Shown piece after piece: positions 1-8,847 of a DNA stretch of 64,000 nucleotides; the first letter of the stretch is position 1; every line of letters starts with the position of its first letter. Origin of the DNA: Acinetobacter sp. Ver3 (GTDB lineage: Bacteria > Pseudomonadota > Gammaproteobacteria > Pseudomonadales > Moraxellaceae); contig NZ_JFYL01000001.1 of assembly GCF_000632455.1 (NCBI RefSeq), forward strand, positions 1-64,000, in the 5' to 3' direction. A program made the position numbers and the translations under genes. A model generated the notes under the pieces. It was not told the origin of the DNA and did not search any database. It was given only the letters and a program-made list of their open reading frames with translations.

Positions 1-311
1 TTACCAATCTATTTGATCGAAAATCTTTTGATATCAAGCAAGTGATTTTCACGCTAGATGGTCAAACTTATCCTTACACAACTTTAACTCAAACCAATAC
101 ACGATCAGTCAACAATTCCGATCTCATTAACTCTTCAAATTACATTGATGTACCAATGAATTTTGTCGTTATGTTTGATCAGTCTAAATCTATCGATATT
201 GCTGTAGTGACAGATCAAGGTGCTATTACGCATAGCATTTTAAAAGATGGGCATGCATCATTTGCCTATCAAACATTTAAAAGTGGCTACCAACAATTTA
301 AGCAAAAGTAA
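1..311 (+). CDS. Partial small protein, paralogue of the lipoprotein gene that follows
   Basis: The reading frame is open from the first bases of the window, so the 5' end lies outside. A GTG at 42 could start it, but the codons before it still align with the next gene (FDIKQ here, HDIKQ there), so the true start is upstream. The visible part shares DGQ-Y, the NSSN[YF]I-VP block and a C-terminal YQTF/YLTF-x-KGY pattern with the 461-937 protein. The two look like a tandem duplication. By analogy it is probably an exported lipoprotein, but its signal peptide is not in view. I recognise no named family. It ends at a strong terminator, so it is transcribed separately from its neighbour. Confidence 0.7.
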   Translation, partial: TNLFDRKSFDIKQVIFTLDGQTYPYTTLTQTNTRSVNNSDLINSSNYIDVPMNFVVMFDQSKSIDIAVVTDQGAITHSILKDGHASFAYQTFKSGYQQFKQK

Positions 312-340
312 AAAAAAGACCCACTATGGGTCTTTTTTTA
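311..340 (+). terminator. Intrinsic terminator after the partial first gene
   Basis: The arms AAAAAGACCC and GGGTCTTTTT pair around a 5-nt loop and end in a run of T. It starts right at the stop codon. Confidence 0.9.
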
Positions 341-460
341 ATCATCGATACAAAACTGCAACGTGTTATTAGACTGCTAGGCATTTCATTTTTTAGAATT
401 TTTCGTTAGATTTAACAAATTGTGTACACAGTTATAATAAACAAGACAATAGGTAAAATC

Positions 461-937
461 ATGAAAATCAAACTAGCGCTTATTTCAGCATTGGTTGTAT
501 TAACAGGTTGTGCAGGAAGTTATCCAGAACGTGTTGTAACCAAAGGACCTCTCATCTGTGCTACTGATGAAATTTGCCCTGAGCTTGCACTCCGTTGGAA
601 TGATGAAAAGCGTAATGGTTTTAAAATAACTGCAGATGTAAATGACACTATACAGCACGATATAAAACAATTGAACTTTATTGTTGATGGTCAGCCTTAT
701 GTCTATTCAACAATTCAACCAACCCAATATGCAACTGCAGCTGGTGTAACGAATTCATCTAATTTTATTGTCGTTCCTGTAAGTTTTTTAAACTCATTTA
801 GAGACGCAAAACAAATTGATCTAAAAATCGTGACAGCTAACGGCGAAGTGACTCGTCCCATCCTGCAAGCTGACGGTCAGAAGTCTTCTGCTTACTTAAC
901 ATTTATCAAAGGTTATACAGGTCAAACTATCGAATAA
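461..937 (+). CDS. Small putative lipoprotein, paralogue of the upstream gene
   Basis: The 158-residue product starts with MKIKLAL, a hydrophobic core and the lipobox LTGC, so it should be processed by signal peptidase II and lipid-anchored. I chose ATG at 461 because it gives a clean lipoprotein signal; the frame extends back to a GTG at 422 that would put an unlikely charged tail in front. The mature part has an N-terminal Cys-rich stretch (CATDEICPE) and then the half shared with the upstream paralogue (DGQPY, NSSNFIVVP, FIKGY). The + charges after the lipid Cys do not settle inner or outer membrane. No function is recognised. It ends at its own terminator. Confidence 0.8.
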   Translation: MKIKLALISALVVLTGCAGSYPERVVTKGPLICATDEICPELALRWNDEKRNGFKITADVNDTIQHDIKQLNFIVDGQPYVYSTIQPTQYATAAGVTNSSNFIVVPVSFLNSFRDAKQIDLKIVTANGEVTRPILQADGQKSSAYLTFIKGYTGQTIE

Positions 938-951
938 ATGAATTATTCACT

Positions 952-982
952 AAAAAGCCAGTTCGTTGAACTGGCTTTTTTT
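952..982. terminator. Bidirectional terminator between two convergent genes
   Basis: Arms AAAAAGCCAGTTC and GAACTGGCTTTTT form a perfect hairpin with A-run on the left and T-run on the right, so it can stop both the lipoprotein gene and the minus-strand gene ending at 982. Confidence 0.9.
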
Positions 983-1335
983 TAAGGCTTACAACTTTTT
1001 TGATAACTTGTTCCTAAATCTTGGAATGATAACTCAAAAGAATTTCTCATTTTTTTTGCAAATAATGCTTCTTCTTTTGCTTTAGCCATATGAATATTCT
1101 TTTGTGCTATTCGCTCTAAAGCATATAATGCATCTGCATATTCACAAGCTCTTTGAATGATCAACGAAATATTCTGCTTACTATCGACCGATTGATGTAA
1201 TCGAATTTGACTCGCTTCAATTTCGTTATAAATTGACTTCACTTCAATATCAAACTGAGATTGTGTTAAGCCATTCGCATAACTATACGATAATCCGCAT
1301 AAGACCATCGCCCCTACCAATATCCTTATTTTCAA
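982..1335 (-). CDS. Small secreted protein of unknown function
   Basis: About 117 residues: a signal peptide (LKIRILVGAMVLCGLSYSYA, cleaved before NG) and a helical, charged mature part with two Cys, one in RACEYADAL and one four residues from the end, which could form a disulfide. I start it at TTG 1335, which has a GGGG stretch upstream. The longer frame begins at a TTG at 1395, but that codon sits inside the aroC terminator hairpin and adds a long tail in front of the signal peptide. No family is recognised. It lies downstream of aroC but behind a terminator, so it probably needs its own promoter or read-through. Confidence 0.65.
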   Translation of the reverse strand: MKIRILVGAMVLCGLSYSYANGLTQSQFDIEVKSIYNEIEASQIRLHQSVDSKQNISLIIQRACEYADALYALERIAQKNIHMAKAKEEALFAKKMRNSFELSFQDLGTSYQKSCKP

Positions 1336-1380
1336 TTGAATTCCCCATAAAACGTTCAATTGCAATTTTAAAATTATATT

Positions 1381-1410
1381 AAAAAGCCAGATCAATCATC
1401 TGGCTTTTTA
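1381..1410 (-). terminator. Intrinsic terminator of prmB-aroC
   Basis: Hairpin with arms AAAAAGCCAGAT and ATCTGGCTTTTT, about 24 bases past the aroC stop in the minus direction. Confidence 0.85.
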
Positions 1411-1433
1411 CATCATACGCTTTTTTACTTTGG

Positions 1434-2519
1434 TTAAATTGGCTCAAATGGCGCAACAACGTCGGCATTTTGGGCACGATGACGCATAAAGTGATCCATT
1501 AACACGATTGCAAGCATCGCTTCAGCGATTGGTGTCGCACGAACACCCACACAAGGATCGTGACGACCTTTAGTAAGAACATCCGTATCTTCACGATTAA
1601 TGGTAATCGTTTTGCCTGGTGTGGTAATAGAAGCAGTAGGTTTTAGTGCAATTGATACACGAATATCTTGACCACTTGAGATACCACCTAATATACCACC
1701 AGCGTGATTCGCTAAGAAGCCATCAGTTGTCAGTTCATCACGTGTTTCATGACCAAATTGTTCAGCCACGCCAAAACCATCACCAATCTCTACACCTTTA
1801 ACCGCATTAATTGACATCATCGCATGAGCGATATCAGCATCTAAACGGTCGAAAACAGGTTCTCCCCAGCCTACGGGTACTTTAGAAGCAATAATTTCAA
1901 GTCGTGCTCCACAGCTTGTTCCTTTTTCACGCAATGATGTCACAAGTGCTTCAAAGCGTGGTACGGCATCAACATCACCACAAAAGAATGGATTATTCGG
2001 CACTTCATTCCAATCTAGTTTTTCTGTTTTTTCAGTTCCGATTTGTGTTACATGCCCTCGGATTTCAATACCAAACTTTTCAAATAAGAATTTTTTAGCA
2101 ATTGCACCCGCTGCAACACGCATCGCTGTTTCACGTGCGCTTGAGCGACCACCACCACGGTAATCACGAAAACCATACTTTTGTGTATAAGTATAGTCTG
2201 CATGACCTGGACGGAAAGTTTGTGCGATATTACCGTAATCTTTAGATTTTTGGTCTGTATTACGAATTAAAAGACCAATGGATGTCCCAGTGGTTTTACC
2301 TTCGAACACACCTGAAATAATTTCAACTTCATCTGGTTCTTTGCGTTGTGTTGCAAATTTAGAGGTACCTGGTTTACGACGATCTAAGTCTATTTGTAAG
2401 TCCTCAGCTGATAACTTCAGACCTGGTGGAACTCCATCTACAATCGCCATCAAACCAACACCGTGAGATTCACCACAAGTTGTTACACGGAACAATTGTC
2501 CAATACTATTGCCAGCCAT
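1434..2519 (-). CDS. aroC: Chorismate synthase
   Basis: Cytoplasmic enzyme of the last shikimate step, turning 5-enolpyruvylshikimate 3-phosphate into chorismate with reduced FMN. The 361-residue product has the family signatures: GESHG near residue 17, the RPGHADYTY and [12 protein letters not shown]-type region (here [15 protein letters not shown]) around 115-135, and [10 protein letters not shown] and [10 protein letters not shown]-type blocks in the C-terminal half. Length is normal. The start is ATG 2519, preceded by AAAGGAG at 9 bases; a TTG three codons upstream would sit directly on that site. It follows prmB by 14 bases, the usual gammaproteobacterial prmB-aroC operon, and ends at a terminator. 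Confidence 0.97.
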   Translation of the reverse strand: MAGNSIGQLFRVTTCGESHGVGLMAIVDGVPPGLKLSAEDLQIDLDRRKPGTSKFATQRKEPDEVEIISGVFEGKTTGTSIGLLIRNTDQKSKDYGNIAQTFRPGHADYTYTQKYGFRDYRGGGRSSARETAMRVAAGAIAKKFLFEKFGIEIRGHVTQIGTEKTEKLDWNEVPNNPFFCGDVDAVPRFEALVTSLREKGTSCGARLEIIASKVPVGWGEPVFDRLDADIAHAMMSINAVKGVEIGDGFGVAEQFGHETRDELTTDGFLANHAGGILGGISSGQDIRVSIALKPTASITTPGKTITINREDTDVLTKGRHDPCVGVRATPIAEAMLAIVLMDHFMRHRAQNADVVAPFEPI

Positions 2520-2533
2520 GTTCAACAACTCCT

Positions 2534-3544
2534 TTAAACTTGAACAGATTGAATGAATAAATCACGATATTGACGGCATTGTGCTGCAGTCAGTGCAAAA
2601 ATACCTGATCCACCACGTTGGAATTGCAACCAGTAGAAATCAACAGTATTAAAGTTTTGCTTCATCGCCCATTCTGAGTTGCCCACTTCAATGACGATTA
2701 AACCATCTTCAGTTAAATAGTCTGCGGCTTGAGCCAGCATTTTACGCACAAGATCCAAACCATCTTGACCCGCTGCCAATGCCAATTCTGGCTCGTGATG
2801 AAACTCATCTGGTAAATCTGCCATATCTTCAGCATCGACATACGGCGGATTAGAAACAATTAAATCATATTGATTTTCGGCAGGTATTTTAGCGAAAAGA
2901 TCAGATTCCAATAAAGCGACTTGATACTGTTTATTGTGATGCTCACAGTTGATTTGTGCAACTTCAAGGGCTTCTTTTGAAATATCAGTAGCATCGACTT
3001 CAGAATCAGGGAATGCATATGCCAAAGCAATTGCGATACAACCAGAGCCAGTACACATATCCAAAATACGCTGTGGAGTTTTAGGATTTGGATTCACTGG
3101 CAAATTATTGACCGCTTCACCCATTTCACCATTTTCAGTCAAACAATAAGGTGCAAAACGATTTTCAATCAGCTCAACGATTGGTGAGCGTGGAATCAGT
3201 ACACGCTCATCTACATAAAATGGTTTACCAAAGAAATAAGCAAGATTTAATAAATATGAAGTAGGAACACGGTCATTGATACGACGTTCGAGTAAACTCA
3301 AGAATTCCGCAACTTCGCTTGGCAGCAATTTTGAGTCTAAAATCTCAGCATCGGCATTCCAGTCTAGTGACAAAGTTTGTAAAACTAAAGCAGAACTTTC
3401 AGCAAAATAATCTTCAGTACCTTGACCTAAGTGTGCATCGTATTGACGTAATGCTGTAACTCCAAAACGAATAAAATCTCGAATAGTTGTTAAGTTTTCA
3501 GCGGCTTCCTGTAGATGTTCAGGGCTAATAGTCGGTCGATCCAC
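2534..3544 (-). CDS. prmB: Ribosomal protein L3 glutamine methyltransferase
   Basis: SAM-dependent enzyme that methylates a glutamine of ribosomal protein L3. The 336-residue product has the helical N-terminal region, the PrmB-type [12 protein letters not shown] stretch (about 118-129), the SAM-binding [14 protein letters not shown] motif and the catalytic SNPPYVDA motif (Asn-Pro-Pro-Tyr, about residue 233) of the HemK/PrmC family. The [10 protein letters not shown] stretch and the length fit PrmB better than the release-factor enzyme PrmC. The start is GTG 3544, with GGAG 9 bases ahead. It is the first gene of an operon with aroC. Confidence 0.93.
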   Translation of the reverse strand: MDRPTISPEHLQEAAENLTTIRDFIRFGVTALRQYDAHLGQGTEDYFAESSALVLQTLSLDWNADAEILDSKLLPSEVAEFLSLLERRINDRVPTSYLLNLAYFFGKPFYVDERVLIPRSPIVELIENRFAPYCLTENGEMGEAVNNLPVNPNPKTPQRILDMCTGSGCIAIALAYAFPDSEVDATDISKEALEVAQINCEHHNKQYQVALLESDLFAKIPAENQYDLIVSNPPYVDAEDMADLPDEFHHEPELALAAGQDGLDLVRKMLAQAADYLTEDGLIVIEVGNSEWAMKQNFNTVDFYWLQFQRGGSGIFALTAAQCRQYRDLFIQSVQV

Positions 3545-3749
3545 TTAAGGCGTCTCCAAGGTCAATTTTTTAAAAACGGTCTATGATACCTTGTTTTATC
3601 CTATTAATAAAAAGTTCTATCCGTGTTATTCGGCAAATTTGTATTGAAAATTTGAATAGTTAGAATTATCCATTGAATAAGGTCTACTCATTCAGGTTTT
3701 AAAATAGCGAGAAAGTTGATTAAAACTAACGATATTGAAAATAATCGTG

Positions 3750-3915
3750 TATACTCGAAGCCAACTAGAAAATTTATGTTGTTTCATTAAATCTTTTATT
3801 TCGCAGTGTTAGTCATAATCCTACGTTTGGTTTCAGATTTTAAGTTTCATTTTTTTTCCAAGTTACATCATTGAGTTCAAACTCATAACATTAAAGTTTT
3901 ATTAGGATTCCTATT
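3750..3915 (+). promoter_or_regulatory. Candidate promoter and long 5' leader of the cold-shock gene
   Basis: A -10-like TATACT lies at 3750-3755; no good -35 is seen 17 bases upstream. Transcription from about 3762 would give a leader of about 154 nt before the ATG, similar to the long leaders known for cspA-type genes, which act as RNA thermosensors. The leader is rich in T runs and ends in an AGGA ribosome site at about 3904. The gene-free stretch 3545-3749 shows nothing else I can name, apart from the presumed prmB promoter. Confidence 0.45.
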
Positions 3916-4125
3916 ATGTCTAATACTGTTAAAGGTACAGTTAAATGGTTCAACGAAACTAAAGGTTTCGGTTTCATCCAACAAGAAAACGGTCCTGACG
4001 TTTTTGCTCACTTTAGCGAAATCAAAGGTTCAGGCTTTAAAACTTTGGCTGAAGGCCAACAAGTTGAATTCAGCGTAACTCAAGGTCCTAAAGGTCCTAA
4101 CGCTGTTGACATCGTAGCAGTTTAA
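3916..4125 (+). CDS. Cold-shock domain protein (CspA family)
   Basis: A 69-residue single cold-shock domain, the normal length. RNP1 (KGFGFIQ, residues 16-22) and RNP2 (VFAHF, about 30-34) are intact, so it should bind single-stranded RNA and DNA and act as an RNA chaperone. It is monocistronic, with a long leader and a strong terminator. The sequence does not tell whether it is cold-induced or constitutive, and Acinetobacter carries several paralogues, so I give no gene number. Confidence 0.95.
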   Translation: MSNTVKGTVKWFNETKGFGFIQQENGPDVFAHFSEIKGSGFKTLAEGQQVEFSVTQGPKGPNAVDIVAV

Positions 4126-4135
4126 TTAACTGTTA

Positions 4136-4166
4136 AAAAAAAGCGGGCTTTGCCTGCTTTTTTTTG
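4136..4166 (+). terminator. Intrinsic terminator of the cold-shock gene
   Basis: Arms AAAAAGCGGGC and GCCTGCTTTTT around a short TTT loop (one G:U pair), followed by a T run. Confidence 0.9.
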
Positions 4167-4249
4167 TCTCTCGAAAAGCTCACCAGACTTGAAAAAGAAA
4201 ATTTAGACTCAAACTAATAAAAGTTAAAGTGAATTTCAAAAGTTAAAGT

Positions 4250-4555
4250 ATGAGTTATAAACACAATAATTTAATGGCAATGCGTCAAAATTACTGGAGT
4301 GATGATTCTTCCCCTCGTGTCACAACAGAAAAACAATTTCTTAAGCAATTTTTGATGGATCATCAAGTTTTTGAAAATCCAAGTTTGGATGATGTTAAAT
4401 ATTTTGTCTTCAGCTTACCTAGCGTCATTATTATCAAAGCATATGCCCTTGGATTTATTCATGAAACTGTTGTCAACTTAATGAAGTTATTCATCTCTGA
4501 GTATCGCGTGTCTCTGTCTAATCGAGCTCAACTCCCAGTTAAATATCGACTTTAA
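4250..4555 (+). CDS. Hypothetical protein, 101 residues
   Basis: No signal peptide. The N-terminal 30 residues are polar (QNYWSDDSSPR), followed by two predicted helices, one hydrophobic (VKYFVFSLPSVIIIKAYALGF, roughly 50-70) and one amphipathic. The hydrophobic helix is short for a sure membrane span. The start at 4250 has only a weak AAAG site; an in-frame ATG at 4274 is possible. It lies alone between the cold-shock gene and the ABC1 gene. I do not recognise a family. Confidence 0.55.
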   Translation: MSYKHNNLMAMRQNYWSDDSSPRVTTEKQFLKQFLMDHQVFENPSLDDVKYFVFSLPSVIIIKAYALGFIHETVVNLMKLFISEYRVSLSNRAQLPVKYRL

Positions 4556-4698
4556 AAAGCTTAGGCTATTTCAGTTTGAATAAATTGACCATTTATACAC
4601 CTGATATTGAAATACTTGAACTATTTTAATACGTTCATAACATGTAATATTCAATACAATGATTTCTCTGCGCGATTCGCTTAAAGGACCTAAACTTC

Positions 4699-4866
4699 AT
4701 GTCAGATCAGAATGAAAAGCTTAAACAATTAAAAACTTCTTCAATGGATCGCCGTCTTTCGATTGCGAAAGCTTCTCTACTGGCTGGCACACGCTGGGCT
4801 GCTTCAAGTGCGAGTTCTATTTTTTCAAGCGAAGAAGAAAAAGAAAAAAACGTAAACAAGCGATGA
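4699..4866 (+). CDS. N-terminal segment of the ABC1/UbiB-family gene, separated by a -1 frame change
   Basis: From ATG 4699 a 55-codon frame runs to TGA 4864-4866. Its end (EEEKEK) runs into a 7-A run, and the sequence of the other frame after the run (RKQAMKEQ) continues it naturally. The TGA overlaps the ATG of the main frame (ATGA at 4863-4866), so the main frame could also be made by translational coupling. A ribosome site (AAAGGA, about 4681-4686) lies before this ATG and not before the internal one. I read it as the 5' end of one split gene and not as an independent protein. Confidence 0.6.
   Translation: MSDQNEKLKQLKTSSMDRRLSIAKASLLAGTRWAASSASSIFSSEEEKEKNVNKR
4845..4851 (+). other. 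Slippery heptamer at the frame break
   Basis: The upstream frame reads AAA AAC here, preceded by A, giving the classic A AAA AAC heptamer for -1 slippage. Slipping back one base after AAC gives CGT AAA CAA GCG ATG, the frame of the downstream gene. The same joined frame would result if the run had 8 A instead of 7. Confidence 0.5.
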
Positions 4867-6071
4867 AAGAACAAGCTGACTATCTCGTTGCTGAAATCGG
4901 TAAATTAAAAGGCTCTATCGTCAAAATTGGTCAAATGATGGCGTTATATGGTGAGCATTTTCTACCTGAAGAGATCACGCAAGCTTTAAACACTTTAAAT
5001 AATCAGACCGTTGCCCTCGCGTGGCCTGCGATCCATGAGCAACTGCGCAACCAACTTGGCTCTAAACTCGATGATCTCACCATTGATCATGAGCCTTTAG
5101 GCACCGCATCATTAGCACAGGTTCACCGTGCAACACGTAAGTCTGATGGTCTTGAATTGGTGCTCAAAGTTCAATATCCCGGTGTAGCAAGCGCAATTGA
5201 CTCAGATATGAGCTTGTTTAAGAACATGCTCAAACTTACACGCATGGTTCCTCAAACTCGTGAATTTGATCAATGGTTTGATGAGGTTCGCGAAATGATG
5301 CACCGTGAAGTAAATTACAAAATTGAAGCTGAAACAACACGTCGTTTTAGAGCGCGTTTAAAAGATGATCCGCGTTATGTTGTTCCACAAATTATTGATC
5401 AATATTGTACAGATCAAGTGCTTTGTATGACTTTTGAGCGTGGTGTTCCGATTAATAGCCCAGTCATGCTTTCACTCCCTCAGGAACGTCGCAACAAATT
5501 AGGTGAAGCATCGCTTGAAATTGCCGTTCGTGAAGTATTTGAATGGGGCGAGATGCAGACTGATCCTAACTTTGGTAACTACCTAGTACGCTTAGGTGAC
5601 GGCGCGCAAATTGAAGATAAAATCATTCTTTTAGACTTCGGTGCGATCCGTCAATTTGATGATCAACTCCTCAAGGTAGCTCGTAATTTAATTACCGCGG
5701 GCTATCATCATGATGCTCAAGCCATGGTCAATGCTATGACAGGTTATGAGTTTTTCGATGCAATGCCATTAAGCATTAAACCTGACATGGCAAAAGTGTT
5801 CCTTCTAGCTACTGAAGCTTTTAGTACTTATAGCAATAATCCAGACCTACCAACAGGCATTATGGATGAACAGCAGCGCTATGATTGGAAACAAAGCCAC
5901 CTGCATAGCCGTGTGATGCAACGAGCATCCAAGTCGATGGCATCGCGCTATTTTTCAGTTCCACCAAAAGAATTTATGTTCATCAGTCGTAAGTTCATAG
6001 GTGCATATACATTCATGACTGTGATCGAAGCAAAAACAAATGTACGTAAAATGATCCAATCATATATTTAA
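4863..6071 (+). CDS. ABC1/UbiB/AarF-family atypical kinase (main part of a split gene)
   Basis: The 402-residue product has the marks of the ABC1 (UbiB/ADCK) family: KxGQ (KIGQ, residues 21-24), the Ala-rich loop GTASLAQVHRA (about 82-92), the invariant Lys in LVLKVQYPG, the REVNY[KD] Glu region, the TDPNFGNYL metal-binding motif and LLDFGAIR (DFG). These proteins bind ATP and support ubiquinone synthesis; this one is most like the AarF-type paralogues and not necessarily UbiB itself, since no ubiE or ubiJ lies beside it. All core motifs are in this frame, so it may work without the N-terminal segment. It ends at a hairpin. Whether the split is real, programmed, or a sequencing error in a homopolymer cannot be told here. 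Confidence 0.85.
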   Translation: MKEQADYLVAEIGKLKGSIVKIGQMMALYGEHFLPEEITQALNTLNNQTVALAWPAIHEQLRNQLGSKLDDLTIDHEPLGTASLAQVHRATRKSDGLELVLKVQYPGVASAIDSDMSLFKNMLKLTRMVPQTREFDQWFDEVREMMHREVNYKIEAETTRRFRARLKDDPRYVVPQIIDQYCTDQVLCMTFERGVPINSPVMLSLPQERRNKLGEASLEIAVREVFEWGEMQTDPNFGNYLVRLGDGAQIEDKIILLDFGAIRQFDDQLLKVARNLITAGYHHDAQAMVNAMTGYEFFDAMPLSIKPDMAKVFLLATEAFSTYSNNPDLPTGIMDEQQRYDWKQSHLHSRVMQRASKSMASRYFSVPPKEFMFISRKFIGAYTFMTVIEAKTNVRKMIQSYI

Positions 6072-6079
6072 TGAACTAA

Positions 6080-6110
6080 GACCATAGTGATCTATCGTGT
6101 CACTATGGTC
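6080..6110 (+). terminator. Hairpin after the ABC1-family gene
   Basis: Perfect 11-bp arms GACCATAGTGA and TCACTATGGTC around a 9-nt loop, followed by AATTTATTAAAT. The T run is poor, so it may stabilise the 3' end more than terminate. Confidence 0.6.
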
Positions 6111-6297
6111 AATTTATTAAATAAAAAATTTAATTACTAAAAAGAATATATCTTAAATTTCATTAAAATACCTATTGAATTACCATTTATCTGTTTGGTC
6201 AAAAAAGTCTTTTAAGCTAGTCATTTTCGACATAGTCATTTCACTAAACACATGTCACGATCTTGTTGTATAAAAAACCATCAGGGAATTTACAACA

Positions 6298-7593
6298 ATG
6301 AATGATATCGCAAACAAAGCGCAAGGTTTAGGCTTAGCCTTGATCACTAAGCTCGCAGGCAGTGATTTAATCGATCAATTAAAACTAAGAAAAATTATCG
6401 AACGCTCGCTTTATCAAGGTTCTAAGGCTGGATTTAAAACCTTGGGCTCTACACAGAAAATTTTTAAACAAAAATCCAATACTCCGACTCAACGTCTATC
6501 CAATCAGCAAAAAGGGTTATTTGATCTCAGCCTTTCTGAAGAACAACAGATGACTGTTGATGCGATGCAACAATTTGCTCATGAAGTTCTCTACCCCCTA
6601 GCACATACAGCCGACCACCAAGCTACTTTTCCAGAAAACTTATGGGCTCAATTTAAAGATTTAGGTGTCAATTATTATGCATTGCCTGAACAATACGGCG
6701 GCGTTGCTTCAGAAAAGAATGTGGTTACAAATGTGCTGATCGCAGAGCAACTTGCACAAGGTGACTTCTCATTAACAGCTACATTACTCTCCTCGTTCTC
6801 AGTCATTAATGCAATTACACAGTGGGGTTCAGCAGAGATTCAAAATAAGTATTTGTCGGCATTTAGCGAACAAGATGATCTATTTGCAACTTTTGCTGTT
6901 CAGGAAAATACACCTGCTTTCAACCCTTTCCAATTAAAAACAAAAGCGACACGCCAAGGCGATCATTTTGTCATTAATGGTGAAAAAACTATCGTTATTC
7001 TAGGTGAGCAGGCAGATCTTTTATTGGTTTCCGCAGATTTAGATGGAACAGCTCAGGTTTTCATTGTTGAGCGAAATGAAACGATTTCATATAAAGCAAA
7101 TCCAGCAATGGGGCTTAAAGCAACCCAATCTGTGAGCCTAAAATTTAACAACACACCAGCATTTAAACTAAATGAGCAAGATTTTGATTATTCAGCGTTC
7201 ATTGATCTGGGCAATTTAATGTGGTGTGCAATGGCAGTGGGTACATGCCAAGCGGTTAAACAATATTGCATTCAGTATGCCAATGAACGCACCGCATTTG
7301 GTGAACCAATATCCCACCGTCAAAGTGTTGCATTTATGATCGCGGATATGGCTATTGAAATTGATGCTATGAAAATGTTGGTTTTGAATGCTGCAAGCCG
7401 CGCAGAATCAGGTTTAAGTTTCCATCGTGAAGCATACTTAGCACGAATTTTGTGTGCAGAAAAATCAATGAAAATTGGCACTGATGGCGTACAACTCTTA
7501 GGTGGACATGGCTTTACCAAAGAACATCCAGTTGAACGTTGGTATCGGGATTTGCGTGCTACTGCCATTATGCATTCTGGTTTACATGCTTAA
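6298..7593 (+). CDS. Acyl-CoA dehydrogenase-family protein lacking the usual catalytic glutamate
   Basis: The 431-residue product has an extra N-terminal helix-rich region of about 75 residues before the dehydrogenase fold (LSLSEEQQMTVDAMQQF onward), the mid-domain beta region (NGEKT), and the C-terminal helices with NERTAFGEPISHRQSV and LLGGHGFTKEHPVERWYRD. It stops soon after this (ATAIMHSGLHA), so the usual [YF]EGT segment with the catalytic Glu is missing, and I see no Glu at the alternative helix-G position (IDLGNLMW). It may act on an unusual substrate or pair with the next gene. It is the first gene of a two-gene operon, 27 bases before the second. Confidence 0.9.
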   Translation: MNDIANKAQGLGLALITKLAGSDLIDQLKLRKIIERSLYQGSKAGFKTLGSTQKIFKQKSNTPTQRLSNQQKGLFDLSLSEEQQMTVDAMQQFAHEVLYPLAHTADHQATFPENLWAQFKDLGVNYYALPEQYGGVASEKNVVTNVLIAEQLAQGDFSLTATLLSSFSVINAITQWGSAEIQNKYLSAFSEQDDLFATFAVQENTPAFNPFQLKTKATRQGDHFVINGEKTIVILGEQADLLLVSADLDGTAQVFIVERNETISYKANPAMGLKATQSVSLKFNNTPAFKLNEQDFDYSAFIDLGNLMWCAMAVGTCQAVKQYCIQYANERTAFGEPISHRQSVAFMIADMAIEIDAMKMLVLNAASRAESGLSFHREAYLARILCAEKSMKIGTDGVQLLGGHGFTKEHPVERWYRDLRATAIMHSGLHA

Positions 7594-7620
7594 TCAAATA
7601 ATAAAAATTTAAGGACAAAG

Positions 7621-8823
7621 ATGATGAATTTAGAGAATCCGAAAAAATTTAAAATGCTTGTTGATCAAGCTCATCAGACAGCGTTAAACGTGCTTCGCCC
7701 TATTTCACGCAAATATGATAAAGCTGAACATGCTTATCCCAAAGAACTCGACATGTTAGCATCCCTATTGGATGGTATGAATGAAGGTGGCGATGGCATG
7801 AATGCTGGCGCTGCCGTCAATAAACGTGGAGATACGACTCAAGGCAACAAAAATGGCGTGAACATGTCTACTGCTTTGGGTGTAATTGAGATGTGTTATG
7901 GCGATACTGGTTTATTACTTACCATGCCTCGCCAAGGATTAGGTAACTCTGCAATTGCTGCTGTAGCCAATGAAGAGCAACTTGAACGCTTCAAAGGAAC
8001 TTGGGCTGCGATGGCAATTACCGAGCCAGGCTGTGGATCTGATTCTGCAGCAATACGCACCACAGCGACTAAAGATGGTGATGATTATATTTTAAATGGC
8101 GAGAAAATTTTCGTCACTTCTGGTGAACGAGCTGATTCAGTCGTGGTTTGGGCAACACTCGATAAAAAACTTGGGCGTGCAGCAATCAAATCATTTGTTG
8201 TTCCTAAAGGCACGCCTGGCATGACCGTTGAACGTCTTGAACATAAACTCGGAATTAAAGCTTCAGATACTGCTGTCATTCGCTTTATCGATTGTCGTGT
8301 CCCTGCTGCAAATTTATTAGGCAATGCTGAAATCGATGTTGCAAAAGGTTTCGCTGGCGTCATGGAAACTTTTGATAATACACGCCCTCTTGTGGCCGCA
8401 ATGGCAGTTGGGTGCTCTAAAGCGTCTTTAGAGCGTATCAAGGAAATTTTTAAAGACCAACTAGATGCTGAATATGCCACCCCCTACCTTCAATCCTCAA
8501 ATATTGCAGCTCAGATTTATCGTATGGAAGCAGAATGGGAAGCTGCTCGTTTATTAACCCTAAAAGCTGCATGGATGGCTGACAATAAAAAGCCTAACTC
8601 GCGTGAAGCTTCAATTGCAAAAGCGAAAGCTGGACGAATTTGTAATGAAATTACATTGAAGTGTGTCGAACTTGCTGCAAGTGTTGGCTATACCGAAGAT
8701 GAGTTGTTGGAAAAATGGGCGCGTGACTCCAAAATACTAGATATCTTCGAGGGTACACAACAAATTCAACAGCTTATTGTTGCGCGCCGTGAACTTGGAA
8801 AATCATCAAGCGAATTGAAATAA
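7621..8823 (+). CDS. Acyl-CoA dehydrogenase
   Basis: A 400-residue flavoenzyme of the acyl-CoA dehydrogenase family. The FAD and substrate signature ITEPGCGSDSAAIRTTA is at about 124-140, NGEKIFVTSGE follows, and the catalytic Glu is E377 in DIFEGTQQIQQ. It should oxidise an acyl-CoA to the enoyl-CoA in the cytosol, passing electrons to ETF. Chain length cannot be told from sequence. The start is ATGATG with AAGGA a few bases upstream. It follows the other family member by 27 bases, so the pair is probably co-transcribed; alkane and fatty-acid oxidation genes elsewhere in the window fit this role. Confidence 0.93.
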   Translation: MMNLENPKKFKMLVDQAHQTALNVLRPISRKYDKAEHAYPKELDMLASLLDGMNEGGDGMNAGAAVNKRGDTTQGNKNGVNMSTALGVIEMCYGDTGLLLTMPRQGLGNSAIAAVANEEQLERFKGTWAAMAITEPGCGSDSAAIRTTATKDGDDYILNGEKIFVTSGERADSVVVWATLDKKLGRAAIKSFVVPKGTPGMTVERLEHKLGIKASDTAVIRFIDCRVPAANLLGNAEIDVAKGFAGVMETFDNTRPLVAAMAVGCSKASLERIKEIFKDQLDAEYATPYLQSSNIAAQIYRMEAEWEAARLLTLKAAWMADNKKPNSREASIAKAKAGRICNEITLKCVELAASVGYTEDELLEKWARDSKILDIFEGTQQIQQLIVARRELGKSSSELK

Positions 8824-8847
8824 ATCACGTTGAATTAAACTCAACTC

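Noticed and set aside
1336-1395. An N-terminal extension of the secreted protein from TTG 1395
   Set aside because: That start lies in the aroC terminator hairpin and would put about 20 residues before a good signal peptide.
8085-8480. A 131-codon frame opposite the second acyl-CoA dehydrogenase
   Set aside because: Shadow of a clear coding region on the other strand.
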